Positions 11,933 through 26,256 of a stretch of DNA of 52,337 nt are shown here, in pieces. The stretch is from Dichomitus squalens LYAD-421 SS1 (taxonomy: Eukaryota; Basidiomycota; Agaricomycetes; Polyporales; Polyporaceae). Every line of letters starts with the position of its first letter. Positions within the stretch are counted from its first letter, which is position 1. A program made the position numbers and the translations under genes. The notes under the pieces are model-generated. The model searched no databases and was not told the DNA's origin. It saw nothing but the letters and a program-made list of their open reading frames with translations. The stretch lies in the NCBI RefSeq assembly GCF_000275845.1, contig NW_006766886.1:1223799-1276135 (forward strand). The letters run 5' to 3'.

Positions 11933-14900
11933 ATGTCCAGCGCCGACAACAGACCTCAGATCCCCGCTATAGTGACAACAGACCTATCGTCCACTAACTC
12001 GTCTACCATCAACCTTACTGTAGAACCTCCTGACGACCACAATGATCCTAATGTGGTGTCTCCAGACTCGGCGGCTCTGTCACCAACCGCAGCCCCTCGT
12101 TCGCCGCCATACGCGTCTCATCTGTCGCCATTGAATGTGCCGATTGCCGGCGGTCGTTTGTCACTCGATGCGCCGTCGCCGTACTCGCCGTCTCTGATGC
12201 CAGGCTCCCCATCTCCGAGCTTCACAAGCTCCACGGAGACCCACGTTCCCCCTTCTCCCACCCTTTCCACTCGGAGTTCCGTCCACTTCGCGCCACCGCA
12301 GACGTCCACCGCATTGCGGTACAACCGCCCAGAAGAAAGAACTGGTTTGTCATCCCTGCACCTGCTCACTCCGGATTACAACCGGCACCGGAGGAAGGGG
12401 AGCGTCGCGAGTTCGATGGACGGCTCCACGGAGGGAACTGAGCCCGACACGAACAGCATCAATATGCAGCCCTTGACCCCGCAGCACACCGGAGACGGCA
12501 GCACGATTGTATCGCCAACACAGACTCACTGCGACGGCGCGTCAGATGCCGACGCGACGACCGTGCGGGGAAGCTTGCGAAGCCGTCCCAAGCTTGACGA
12601 GCCCCCGAGCAAGGGCAGCGGCGAGGGTGCGCACGAAGAGCGGGAAGCGCGTCCAGCGCTCGATCTCGCGCAGGACGAGAACATCGACGCCGGCCCGTTC
12701 AGCTTCAAGCCGTACAGACTTGCGTCGCTCGTGGATCCAAAGAACTTGGACCTGCTGAAGGAGATGGGCGGTGTCACCGGGCTCCTTCAGGGTCTCGGCA
12801 CGCATAGGAAGAAAGGGTTGAGTAGGAGGGCTTTGGGGAAGGCGCCTGATGTGTCCCACCACGAGTCGTTCGCGCCGCGTGTAGACAAAGACTCAAGACC
12901 AGGGGCCGGTGCCGGCGATGGCGCGTCACAACGCCATGACCGAGAGCCTGAGGCGAGTGACGTGCCGAAGCTTGTCCTTACTGGGCCTGGAGACGAGGAC
13001 GGAGGGGGAATATCGTTGGCTGGTTCTCGGACAGACTTGGGCGAGGATGCTGGGGATGCGGAGCAGAGCAGCGGTTCAGCTTACGACGCGAACCTCGAGG
13101 AGCGTCGACGGGTCTTTGGCGCGAACACTCTCCCGATTCGGAAGACGAAGTCGCTGTTGCAGCTCATGTGGCTCGCTCTGAAGGACAAAGTTCTGGTGAG
13201 TTCATCTTTCATGAACGCGCTTAGGTGCATAATCATGATGCATCTTTCTTCAGGTGCTTTTGTCTATCGCCGCTATCGTTTCGTTGGCTCTCGGTTTCTT
13301 CCAAGATTTCGGTACTCCACGACCTGCCGGGGAGCCACCGGTTGACTGGGTGGAGGGCGTGGCCATCATGGTTGCAATCATCATAGTTGTCAGTGTGGTC
13401 TCTGACTTCTACATTTCTGGGGTGCTTATATGCGCAATCACCAGGTCATGGTCGGCTCCGTCAACGACTGGCAGAAGGAACGGCAGTTCCAAGCGCTCAA
13501 CGAGAGGAAGGAGGAGCGAGGAGTTAAGGTCATTCGAGATGGTGTCGAGATGATTGTCGACATCAAGGAGGTCGTTGTAGGCGACGTCGCGCTGGTCGAA
13601 CCCGGCGAGATTGTTCCCTGCGACGGTGTCTTCCTCTCTGGACACAACGTCAAGTGCGACGAGTCCGGCGCTACCGGCGAGTCCGACGCGATTAAGAAGA
13701 TATCGTACGAGGACTGCCTCAAGAGCGTTGCGGAGGAAGGAGCCGGCGGAGGGGACCCCTTGAAACATACGGATTGTTTCATGATCAGTGGCAGCAAGGT
13801 GCAGGAAGGGTACGGCAGCTACGTGGTCATCGCAGTCGGAACTCGGTCCTTCAACGGTCGGATCATGATGGGTGAGTGGCATCCGCACAGTAGCGGCGTG
13901 GCCGTGCGCTTTCCGGACTTACTGTTTTCCCTAAGCTCTTCGCGGTGATTCCGAGAACACGCCTCTTCAACTCAAGCTGAACGACCTCGCGGAGCTCATC
14001 GCCAAGCTAGGAAGCGCTGCAGGCCTCGTTCTGTTTGTTGCCCTAATGATACGCTTCTTTGTCCAGCTCGGTACCCACAGCGTACAACGGACGCCGAGTC
14101 AGTGGGGCATTGCATTCGTTCAGATCCTTATCATCTCCGTGACCCTCATCGTGGTGGCCGTACCAGAAGGTTTTTAACTTCACCTGAACCGCGTGTTGGT
14201 ATCAACTCAGGGTTTTTTTTGACAGGTTTGCCGCTCGCGGTGACGCTCGCTCTTGCGTTCGCTACCAAGCGGATGACGAAAGAGAACCTTCTTGTACGTG
14301 TGCTCGGTTCCTGCGAGACGATGGCAAACGCATCCGTCATCTGCACGGACAAAACGGGTACGCTTACGCAGAATGCCATGACTGTCGTCGCGGGCTCCGT
14401 CGGGATCCACTGCAAGTTCGTTCATCACCTCGAGGATAACAAGGCCCGCACGAATGCGGACGAGGAGCCGAACGTCTGGGATACGTCAACCTCCAAGAAA
14501 CATACCGAAGACTTCTCGATTGACCTGGAGAGTATCAACGACACGCTCTCGCCCGCGATACAGGACCTGTTGAACAAGGCTATCGCGATCAACTCGACGG
14601 CGTTCGAGGACGACGACCCGGAGACAGGGAAGAAGGTCTTCGTCGGTTCAAAGACCGAGACTGCTCTGCTCAAGTTCGCAAAGGAAAACGGGTGGACCGA
14701 CTACAAGGAGCTGCGTGAGGCGGCCGACATCGTCCAGATGCTCCCCTTCTCGAGCGATCGCAAGGCCATGGGCGTCGTCGTTCGGCTCGATAAACGCCAC
14801 TACCGCGTCTACCTGAAGGGCGCGAGCGAGATCTTGACGAAGCGCTGCACGCGTCACATCGTTGTCGAGCGCGGCTCAAAGTCGGACGAGATTGGGACGA

Positions 14901-16794
14901 GCGAAATCGACGACTCCGCACGCGATAACATTCAGCGGACTATCATCTTCTATGCTAACCAGACTCTTCGAACTATTGCTATCTGCTACCGCGATTTCGA
15001 CTGCTGGCCGCCGCCGGGCACGAACCCAGAGTCCGAGGATGAGGTACGTACGTTGTTCGCTGTCATTCCGAGAGGCTATAACTCTCCGCAGGTTCCATAC
15101 GAAGATCTCTCTAGCAACCTCACGCTCATCGGCATCACCGGCATCGAAGACCCCCTACGTCCTGGTGTCCGCGAAGCTGTGGCAGATTGCAGGAAGGCCG
15201 GCGTCGCCGTCAAGATGTGCACTGGCGACAATGTTCTCACCGCTCGCTCGATCGCGTTGCAATGTGGTATTTATTCCGCCGGTGGCATGATCATGGAAGG
15301 CCCCGTTTTCCGGCAGCTTGAGAAGCAAGACTTGCTTGAGTTAGTGCCTCGTCTCCAGGTACTCGCGCGTTCGTCTCCTGAAGACAAGAAGCTCTTGGTC
15401 GAGACTCTTCGGGAACTTGGCGAGATCGTCGGTGTCACCGGCGACGGTACGAATGACGGCCCGGCTCTCAAGACCGCCGATGTTGGTTTCTCTATGGGTA
15501 TCGCTGGTACCGAGGTTGCCAAGGAGGCATCCGACATCATCCTCATGGACGACAACTTCGCATCCATCGTTAAAGCGATTATGTGGGGTCGCTGCGTTAA
15601 CGACGCGGTTCGGAAATTCCTCCAGTTCCAGATCTCGACTAATATCACAGCTGTCATCATCACTTTTGTCTCTGCTGTCGCCTCCGCGCAGGAGGAGTCT
15701 GTTCTCTCTGCGGTGCAACTGCTTTGGATTAACATCATCATGGACACGTTCGCGGCTCTTGCTCTGGCGACGGATCCTGCGAGCCCCGTTCTACTCGACC
15801 GCAAGCCGGACAAGAAGACTGCGCCGCTGTTCACTGTCGATATGTATAAACAGATCCTTGGACAATCCGCGTACCAAACCATCATCACGCTAATCTTCCA
15901 CTTCCTTGGCGCTCGTATTCTCGGCCAAACCCATTCCGACAACACGTCCACGCAGAACCATAATAACACAATTGTCCAAACTCTGGTATTCAACCTATTC
16001 GTATTCGCTCAGATATTTAACTCTATCAATTCCCGCCGGCTCGATAATCACCTCAACGTTTTCGCGGGCATCACGCGTAACTACTACTTCATGGGAATCA
16101 CCCTCCTCGGTACGTCTGCTTGTTCGAATCACTGACTCGTGTTCCCTGACGTTCTCGCAGAGGTCGCAGTTCAGATCCTGATCGTGTTTGTCGGTGGCGC
16201 CGCGTTCCAAGTTACTCGTATCGGTGGTCGTGAGTGGGGTATTGGCCTTGCGCTCGGTTTCGTCTCCCTGCCCCTCGGCGCCCTCATCCGTTGCATTCCC
16301 AATGGACCTATTGAGCGGTTCTTCATCATGATTCGTCTCCTGCCCAACCCGGACGTTCTCCCGACGGTTCGGGACGACGCGCAATGGAATTCGGCGATTC
16401 AGCTCGTCCGCGACAATCTCAACACATTCGCACACGTGCGCGGTGGCCGTGTGCGTGCGTCGTCATATGTGGGCAAGAGTCGGAACGCCCGCCTCGCACC
16501 GGAGTCTCGCGTAGCACTGTGAGTTTCATTACAACCTCCATGCCACGTCGTTCCCGAGGTTTCTAACTTGGTATCTATAGTCCGTCCATCATGACCATGG
16601 TGCCTACACTCATCGCTTCTTCCATCGGTGCTGGGTGGGCGCCTCAGTCGCCTACTGGTTTGTCTAACCCAGCGAGCTTTGACCCCTCGAAATCGTCGGC
16701 CGCCCTCTGGGAGGGCAAGATTCAGATTCACCCTGAGACCAAGCCGGACGATCCTGTCATGCAGCGCTGGGGGGCCGTTGCGAAAAGGACATGA
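11933..16794 (+). CDS. PMC1: PMC1-type P2B Ca2+-ATPase (vacuolar/plasma-membrane calcium pump)
   Basis: Pumps Ca2+ out of the cytosol, in fungi mainly into the vacuole, driven by ATP. Eight exons join in frame: 11933-13195, 13254-13388, 13445-13871, 13936-14169, 14226-15043, 15092-16109, 16161-16518 and 16581-16794 (1488 aa). Visible P-type hallmarks are the actuator motif CDESGATGES, the TM4 motif VPEGLPLAV, the phosphorylation loop CTDKTGTLT (Asp near residue 728), and the hinge GDGTNDGPAL (near 1076) followed by TADVGFSMGIAGTEVAKEAS. C-terminal membrane segments follow from about residue 1110. The ATG at 11933 is the first in a Ser/Pro-rich frame. About 390 residues precede the ATPase core, longer than in yeast Pmc1 and probably a regulatory or disordered region. 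Regulation by calcineurin is known for fungal PMC1 genes but is not visible here. Confidence 0.95.
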
Positions 16795-17861
16795 TACGCA
16801 TCGCTGTCGGACGCTTTGACCACACGGACCGCACGGACCGCGCCGCCCGCGCTCACGACATGTTGCACATATTGCGCTACACATAATGATCGCGCCGACA
16901 CTCCGAATTCACCTCGAGTAGCATAGACACGTCAATATCCAACCCAGCATCGTCCTCTACTTAATATCACTTTGCATCCACAAGAGCTTTGCCGCATTCG
17001 CACCTCGCACGCTTTACGCATATTGATGACACGCATGTGTACATGTATATACGCCGCATTTTCGCTCTCGACCCTTCGCGTACCCATGCATCTTTTCGCA
17101 CTCCTGGAGCCCATTCCATTTGTTTCGCAAACACTTCATACGCTATGCATAATAGAGTTTTATGATGTTTGCCCGGCGTGTCGTCATGTCACAGCCGTTG
17201 TGTGCGAGCCCCGAGCGGGTTTACTTCGAAAGCACGGTGAATTCATTCCGACATATCAAGTCGATCTCGGGGCCGGGACGTGATCGATGATCCGTGGAAT
17301 GATCTTCTTTGAGTTCAAGCAGGTGCGAGCTCGGTCATAGTTGAGATGTCCTTCGTCCGCTGATGCTTTTTCGTATGTCGAGATCAATTATAGCACAGAC
17401 ACCGCTGCGAGCCAACACATTAGGCCGAACCCCCGTTCAAGGGCTGACTATTCATGTTGCTGCCCGTGAAGAGCGCTTATGGGCAGGCCCGACATATAGC
17501 CGTTCCACTCCATTGTGTCGACCATGCGTAGTTCAATGACCTCGGCATCACGAGGACGCACTTGCAAGGGCAGGACCGCGCTTCGATGTTCGGTGTGGCC
17601 GTGAGCTGTCAAGCCCGAGTGTCATGGCTAGCGCAGGTGTCCACGTCGTACAGCTCGCGGGGCTCGCAACACGCTGTTGACTTGGGTCTTCCTAACTATG
17701 CTGCTTCCACCATTTCGTCGATGATATCCCGCCGACGGGTCTGGAGCGTTCCAAGGATTGGCGAGGTGTTGGTATAAAGGCGAGTTGTCGACTTAGTCTC
17801 TTGTCACCTATCAAGCTACTGGAGTAGTTCCACGGCTACCGTCTCCCGGCACTCAGCAAAC
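16795..17861. other. Intergenic region; contains the GH10 xylanase promoter
   Basis: No gene recognised. The right side is the upstream region of the GH10 gene at 17862 and carries its TATA-like box. I looked for XlnR-type GGCTAAA sites near the gene and did not see a clear one. Confidence 0.5.
17773..17780 (+). promoter_or_regulatory. TATA-like box of the + strand GH10 xylanase
   Basis: TATAAAGG lies about 80 bp upstream of the ATG at 17862, followed by a pyrimidine-rich leader. The other intact GH10 copy has a matching box at a similar distance. Confidence 0.55.
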
Positions 17862-19371
<1,510 letters not shown>

Positions 19372-19530
19372 ATTCCTTGTCAGGGCTACGTGGATTCTCC
19401 GGTGCAAAAGTATCTCTCATGTATGATTTCCATCATTGCAGTCGAATACAGTACATTGCCTCTCTCCAAGGCGGCACGATCTCCGGTATCTTCACCCGTA
19501 TCTCTGAAGATGTGATGCTTTGCGTTTTGT

Positions 19531-20745
19531 TCACCACTTCTCGTGAGCCGGGCGGACTGCATCCAAGGTAAGCTCGAGTATGTTAGGCACAGTTTCACGG
19601 GATACTTACAATCCAACTCCCAGGTCCAGGCAGAGCGGTCCTGTTCCACCAAGTTCAGGTAGTTCTGCAATGACGTCAGTGCCAAACAAGACAATCAGAA
19701 ATGGATCAGCTCACATTCGCCAGGCTGGTCGCATCCAGCCGGACATCGAGGTCGTTCTTGTACCTCTCTGCCTCTTCACCCGACCGACGTTCAAGTCCTT
19801 GGCCGGTGAGTATGGCTGCGGCCCCACGTGATCTGGTCAGCACGCGTGTCGTTGCTTTGACTAGTACCGATACGTACCTCCGTCGATGATGGCCTTGATT
19901 GAGTGCTCAAAAGTCAGTGCTTCGAGCAACATCGAATGTCACATCTATACGCACATGAGCGACGTGGATGTTCTGCTTCCCGAACTCCTTCGCAAGACTC
20001 TGGCTGAGGGCGCGAATCCCGAACTTGCCTGCGGCAAACGTGCTAGTCGTGACGTTGCCCCTAATGGACGCTGTCGCGCCGGTGAAGATGAGCGTGCCTC
20101 GCTTTCCGCGCGCATCAAGCGAGTTCTCCTTGAAATTGAGGATAGCCCCCCGCGAGAAGGCGAACGCGGCGGTGACGTTCACCTGCAGGGACTCAACGAT
20201 GTCCTCCTCGGTGACGTCGAGGAAGCCTTTCCGCACGCCCGAGCCCGCGTTCCACACACCAACGCGCAGCTCAGAAGGCCCTTCGGAGTTCCACTTGTGC
20301 GCGGAGATGGTGTCGAACACGGACAGGGTGGCGCTGTATGAGTAGTCCGGGACCGGGAATGCTGCCGCCTAATATGAAGTAAGCAAAAGGGGCACGGCTC
20401 CCATTAGCAAACATCGTTGCGCATTGGCACCACGGGTAAGCTGACGACAGACCTCCCCGCCTTCGTTGTTGATTTCGCCCGCTAAGCGGTTCAGGTGGTC
20501 AGCATTGCGCGCGACGAGAGCAACACGATAACCCTTCTTCGCAAAGAGACGACTGCAGGACACGGAGGTGAGTATTCCGATACGTCATGCATCTCTCTTG
20601 ATTCGCACGCACGCAGTCGCCGCCCCCGTGCCTGTCAGTATCGACGCCCATCAGCATATATCGACTACGTGCGGACTAGCATCAGCTCAAGCACACCTGA
20701 TCCGTTTCCAATTCCCGCGACAACTAACAGGGGTTTGGCCGACAT
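19531..20745 (-). CDS. Short-chain dehydrogenase/reductase, Phe-for-Tyr active site type (copy A)
   Basis: NAD(P)-binding Rossmann-fold protein; substrate unknown. Eight exons on the minus strand (plus coordinates): 20697-20745, 20613-20631, 20453-20552, 19955-20368, 19878-19893, 19715-19797, 19610-19664 and 19531-19556 (253 aa). The N-terminus LLVVAGIGNGSGTGAATARL is the nucleotide-binding turn. WNAG (95-98) is the usual NAG motif. The active-site region is TGATASIRG...FAAGKFG, where classical SDRs have YxxxK: here Phe167 replaces Tyr and Lys171 is kept. This matches a described SDR subgroup (cd05373-like) that lacks the catalytic Tyr, so ordinary dehydrogenase activity is uncertain. Two exons are very short (19 and 16 nt). 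It converges on the GH10 gene copy A and is paralogous to the SDR at 22244-23424, with the same exon pattern. Confidence 0.92.
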
Positions 20746-21109
20746 GTTTCAAAATGAGTAGACTGGTGGAGATGGTGTTACGGGGTCAGACGACGACAAC
20801 TCGGGCTCGACGAGAATGCCATTGGCCCCGAGATAACGCGCCCCTTAAATATCCCTTCTAGACCTCATCCAGCACCATAATGTCGTGCTCGTCCTTACAC
20901 ATCACATTCCCTCGACGTGCATGGGACCGGTACTTCTTTGGGATACTCGCTGCTCGGGCTCAGTCAACATATTCGTAAGGCAGCCTGAGTATGTCTACTA
21001 ATCTATGAGTTTTGGCAGAGCGCAAGGTGTCTTACACTCGGACTGCTTGAATACGCATGCTTCTTGGAATCCATGAGGCGCGATTGCTAGCCGTTTTGGT
21101 TTCCCTATC
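20746..21109. repeat. 5' flank of SDR copy A, duplicated in the 5' flank of SDR copy B
   Basis: No gene. Blocks here, for example GCTCGGGCTCAGTCAACAT near 20952, resemble 23630-23660 upstream of the second SDR in the same order. This shows that the duplication extends beyond the coding sequence. Confidence 0.6.
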
Positions 21110-21310
21110 CCCGCGGGTTCAATGCCGAGATTCTACGCAGGATGGATGGTACGTGCATCGGTCATATGAGAGGGGATCCTGAATCCTGAATCAGCTTCAC
21201 GTCTTCTAATGGACAAGGTTATGTATCAAGCAGCGCCTTGGCCCTAGAGGCGCTCTGTATCCCCGAGTACCGGAGGACAATGCACGCTTACTCATGAGTA
21301 CATGCCATGG
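21110..21310 (-). pseudogene. GH10 xylanase relic, 3' end, minus strand
   Basis: Read on the minus strand, 21193-21306 matches the penultimate exon and flanking intron of the intact minus-strand GH10 gene (23943-24047). Shared blocks include GCAGCGCCTTGGCC, GAGTACyGGAGGA and AATGCACG, in the same order and orientation. A weaker match continues to about 21110, against the last exon. The relic has an insertion of roughly 17 nt and several substitutions that break the frame. It lies upstream of SDR copy A, exactly where the intact GH10 gene lies relative to SDR copy B, so it is the decayed equivalent of that gene. Confidence 0.72.
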
Positions 21311-21518
21311 TATCCACGATTCCATTCGATGACAGTTTTTGTTGTGTCCGGACTGACAGCTAATTCGTGGCTGTACCTTCCTACCCTGCGCCTCACATAG
21401 GCGACATGACCAGATTCGATACTAATGTACTAACATGATCTAATCTCCGGCTATTGCTATCTTCACTGTACACCAGAGACACCCGAATGGAAGCCTAAGT
21501 GAGGTGTGATTCACTCAT

Positions 21519-22095
21519 GGTACCTTCACCTTCTCCAGAGCAGTGCTAGCGGATTGCCTACTTCGCCAGGACAAGTGGCGAGCTTCTCCTTTTCCATGTC
21601 CACAATAACGAATGGGCCGCCAGGTACAACGAGCTCCCGATGTACTTGCCGTTTCAATCGGGAATTGAAGTAGGTTTGCGGGCGAACATCGTCCTTGCTG
21701 CAAAGTGGCATCCGGATTTGCAGGCGGTTTCTTGGGTGGCTAAATAGCGCGAAACAGGTCTATACTCGCTTCGGGACTGCAACCTTTTTGGCAAAGCACT
21801 GTAAGATGCGATTCCGGCCCCGAGAATCTCAAAGACGTTTTGATCTGTTGCGTACAGCTGTTTTAAAAGCGATAGGCCCCTGCTCGACCTTTGACACACG
21901 CTGTCGGACCATGGAGTTCAACTCCCGGGGTAACTTGAACTCAGCACGTTAGCCGCACCCTTCGATGTCACAGCTCGAGCAGGGTGGACGTGCCCTTGGG
22001 ATCAAGTAAGTCGTAATATTTTGACTCACTGCGAACCCCTCGCTGACGAGTACTCTCATAGAAGCCGCCCTACAACGGCCATTGAGCTCTCTTCA
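21519..22095 (+). pseudogene. GH10 xylanase relic, plus strand
   Basis: Two separated matches to the intact + strand GH10 gene. Around 21519-21660, GGTACCTTCACCTTCTCC and GTACAACGAGCTCCCGA correspond to the exon encoding [10 protein letters not shown]...WYNQLPSW. Around 21974-22095, GTGCCCTTGGGATCAAG, an intron-like spacer, and GAAGCCGCCCTACAACGG correspond to the last two exons (ACPWDQ and KPAYSG). The catalytic core between them is missing and the frame is interrupted. It ends 148 bp before the stop of SDR copy B, on the opposite strand. This is the same arrangement as the intact GH10 gene facing SDR copy A. Confidence 0.75.
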
Positions 22096-22243
22096 AGGTT
22101 ACATGGAAGTTTCACCACGAAAGAAACTCCTTAGTCCGATGAACTATATCTGTCGAGTACATGACGTCGCTTGGTCCTTACGAGTAGGCATAATGTGAGA
22201 TGGCATAGCTAATCCCACCAGCCAGTTGCGCTTGACGTCCCAT

Positions 22244-23424
22244 TCACCACTTTTCGTGAGCGGGGCGGACTGTGCATCGAAGGTGAGATTGAAGTCTGCT
22301 AGGGGGAGGTTTACGCGTTGCTCACGATCCAATTCCCAGGTCCAGGCAGAGCGATCCTGCTCCACTAGGTTCAGGTAGTTCTGCAACAATATTAGGGCCC
22401 AACAAGACGTTCAATAAACGGGTCCACTCACGGCTGCGATGCTGTTAGCGTCCAACCGAATGTCTGGGTTGTTGTCTCTATCGACCTCTTCACCCGACTG
22501 GTATGCGGGTCCTTTGGTGGTGTCGATGACTGCGAATCTAGGTAAGGCATCGACCCTAGCTACTCGATAGTTCCCATAACTTACCTCCATCGATGATCAC
22601 CTAGGTTTGCGGCATCTGAAGTCAGTGCTTTCATCCGAAGCGTTAGACATCAAGTCTACACTCACATGGGCGACGTGGATATTCTGCTTCCCAAACTCCT
22701 TCGCGAGACTCTGGCTGAGTGCACGAGTCCCAAATTTGCCCGTAGCGAATGTGCTCGTCCTGACGTTGCCTCGCAGAGAAGCCGTCGCGCCGGTGAAGAT
22801 GAGCGTGCCGCGCCTCCCGCGCTCGTCAAGCGGATTCTCCTTGAACTTGAGGATGGCCCCACGCGAGAACGCGAACGCGGCAATCACCTGCACCTGTACC
22901 GATTTGGCGATGTCCTGCTCGGTGACGTCGAGGAAGCCCTTCCACGCGTCCGCGCCTGCGTTCCACACGCCAACGCGAAGTTCAGAAGGTCCCTCGGAGT
23001 TCCACTTGTGCGCAGAGATAGTGTCAAACACGGACAGGGTGGCACTGTAAGAGTAATCCGGGATGATGAATGCCGCTGCCTGTCGCGGGTAAGCGCAGAT
23101 CATTGACAGCACGAATATGCCGAGGCAACATACCTCCCGGCCTTCGTTATTGATCTCACTCGCGAGACGATTCGGGTGGTCGGGATTGCGCGAGATAAGC
23201 GCCACGCGGTAACCCTTCTTCGCAAAGAGGCGACTGCAGGACACGGAAGTGAGTGTCTCTACACGTTAGTCTCTCTTCGAATTCTACACGCACGCAACTG
23301 CCGCCCCCGTGCCTGTGAATAGCACACCGATCAGTACACATGAACTATATAGGGCTAACATCAACTTAGTCATACCTGTTCCGTTTCCAACGCCAGCGAC
23401 AACTAGGACCGGTATGGCAGACAT
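22244..23424 (-). CDS. Short-chain dehydrogenase/reductase, Phe-for-Tyr active site type (copy B)
   Basis: Paralogue of the SDR at 19531-20745, with all eight exons and phases preserved: 23376-23424, 23294-23312, 23134-23233, 22666-23079, 22585-22600, 22432-22529, 22326-22380 and 22244-22269 (258 aa). It carries VVAGVGNGTGTGAAVARL, the WNAG motif, and TGATASLRG...FATGKFG, again with Phe in place of the catalytic Tyr and the Lys kept. Exon 6 is 15 nt longer than in copy A (98 against 83). The C-terminus LRPAHEKW is shared with copy A. The frame is open throughout, so both copies look functional as proteins. The substrate is unknown. Its position between GH10 genes suggests it travelled with them, not that it takes part in xylan use. 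Confidence 0.92.
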
Positions 23425-23825
23425 TGAACGAGATGTGGTGAAGATGGTGAATAAGGAGCTGGTGGTTTGTGGTTAGAAGACCGTGGGCCCTAAGGAAGTG
23501 TAGGCCTTAAGTATCTCCTCGGAACCTCTTTTGGCGTCAGCATGTCGAGCTTCGTTTTACACGCCATCTTTCTTCATAATCATTTCCATGGTATGGGCCG
23601 ATGCGACCTATTCTGCTATAGGAGGTTTTCTGCTCAGTCTCAGTAAACATCTTCGTAACGCAGCTCAAAGCAGTACTAATCCACAGGTCTTGACGCTCGG
23701 GCGCTCAGCGCGTGACATGAGCAGCTGGTAACCCGGCATCAAACCGTACATTGCATTCGTTGCGATTTCCATACATGCTTTTGTGAAGTGGCAGTACCTA
23801 GGCACGAGCGCCCACCGCCGTCGGT
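23425..23825. other. Spacer between SDR copy B and the minus-strand GH10 gene
   Basis: Contains the SDR promoter and the xylanase 3' UTR. It shares scattered blocks with 20746-21109. No gene seen. Confidence 0.5.

Positions 23826-26256
<2,431 letters not shown>

Noticed and set aside
13409..13888. Open frames antisense to the Ca2+-ATPase, and similar ones at 15271-15993
   Set aside because: Antisense shadows of a gene with clear P-type ATPase motifs.
22597..23106. Plus-strand frames opposite SDR copy B
   Set aside because: Shadows; the minus strand carries the NAD-binding and active-site motifs with matching introns.
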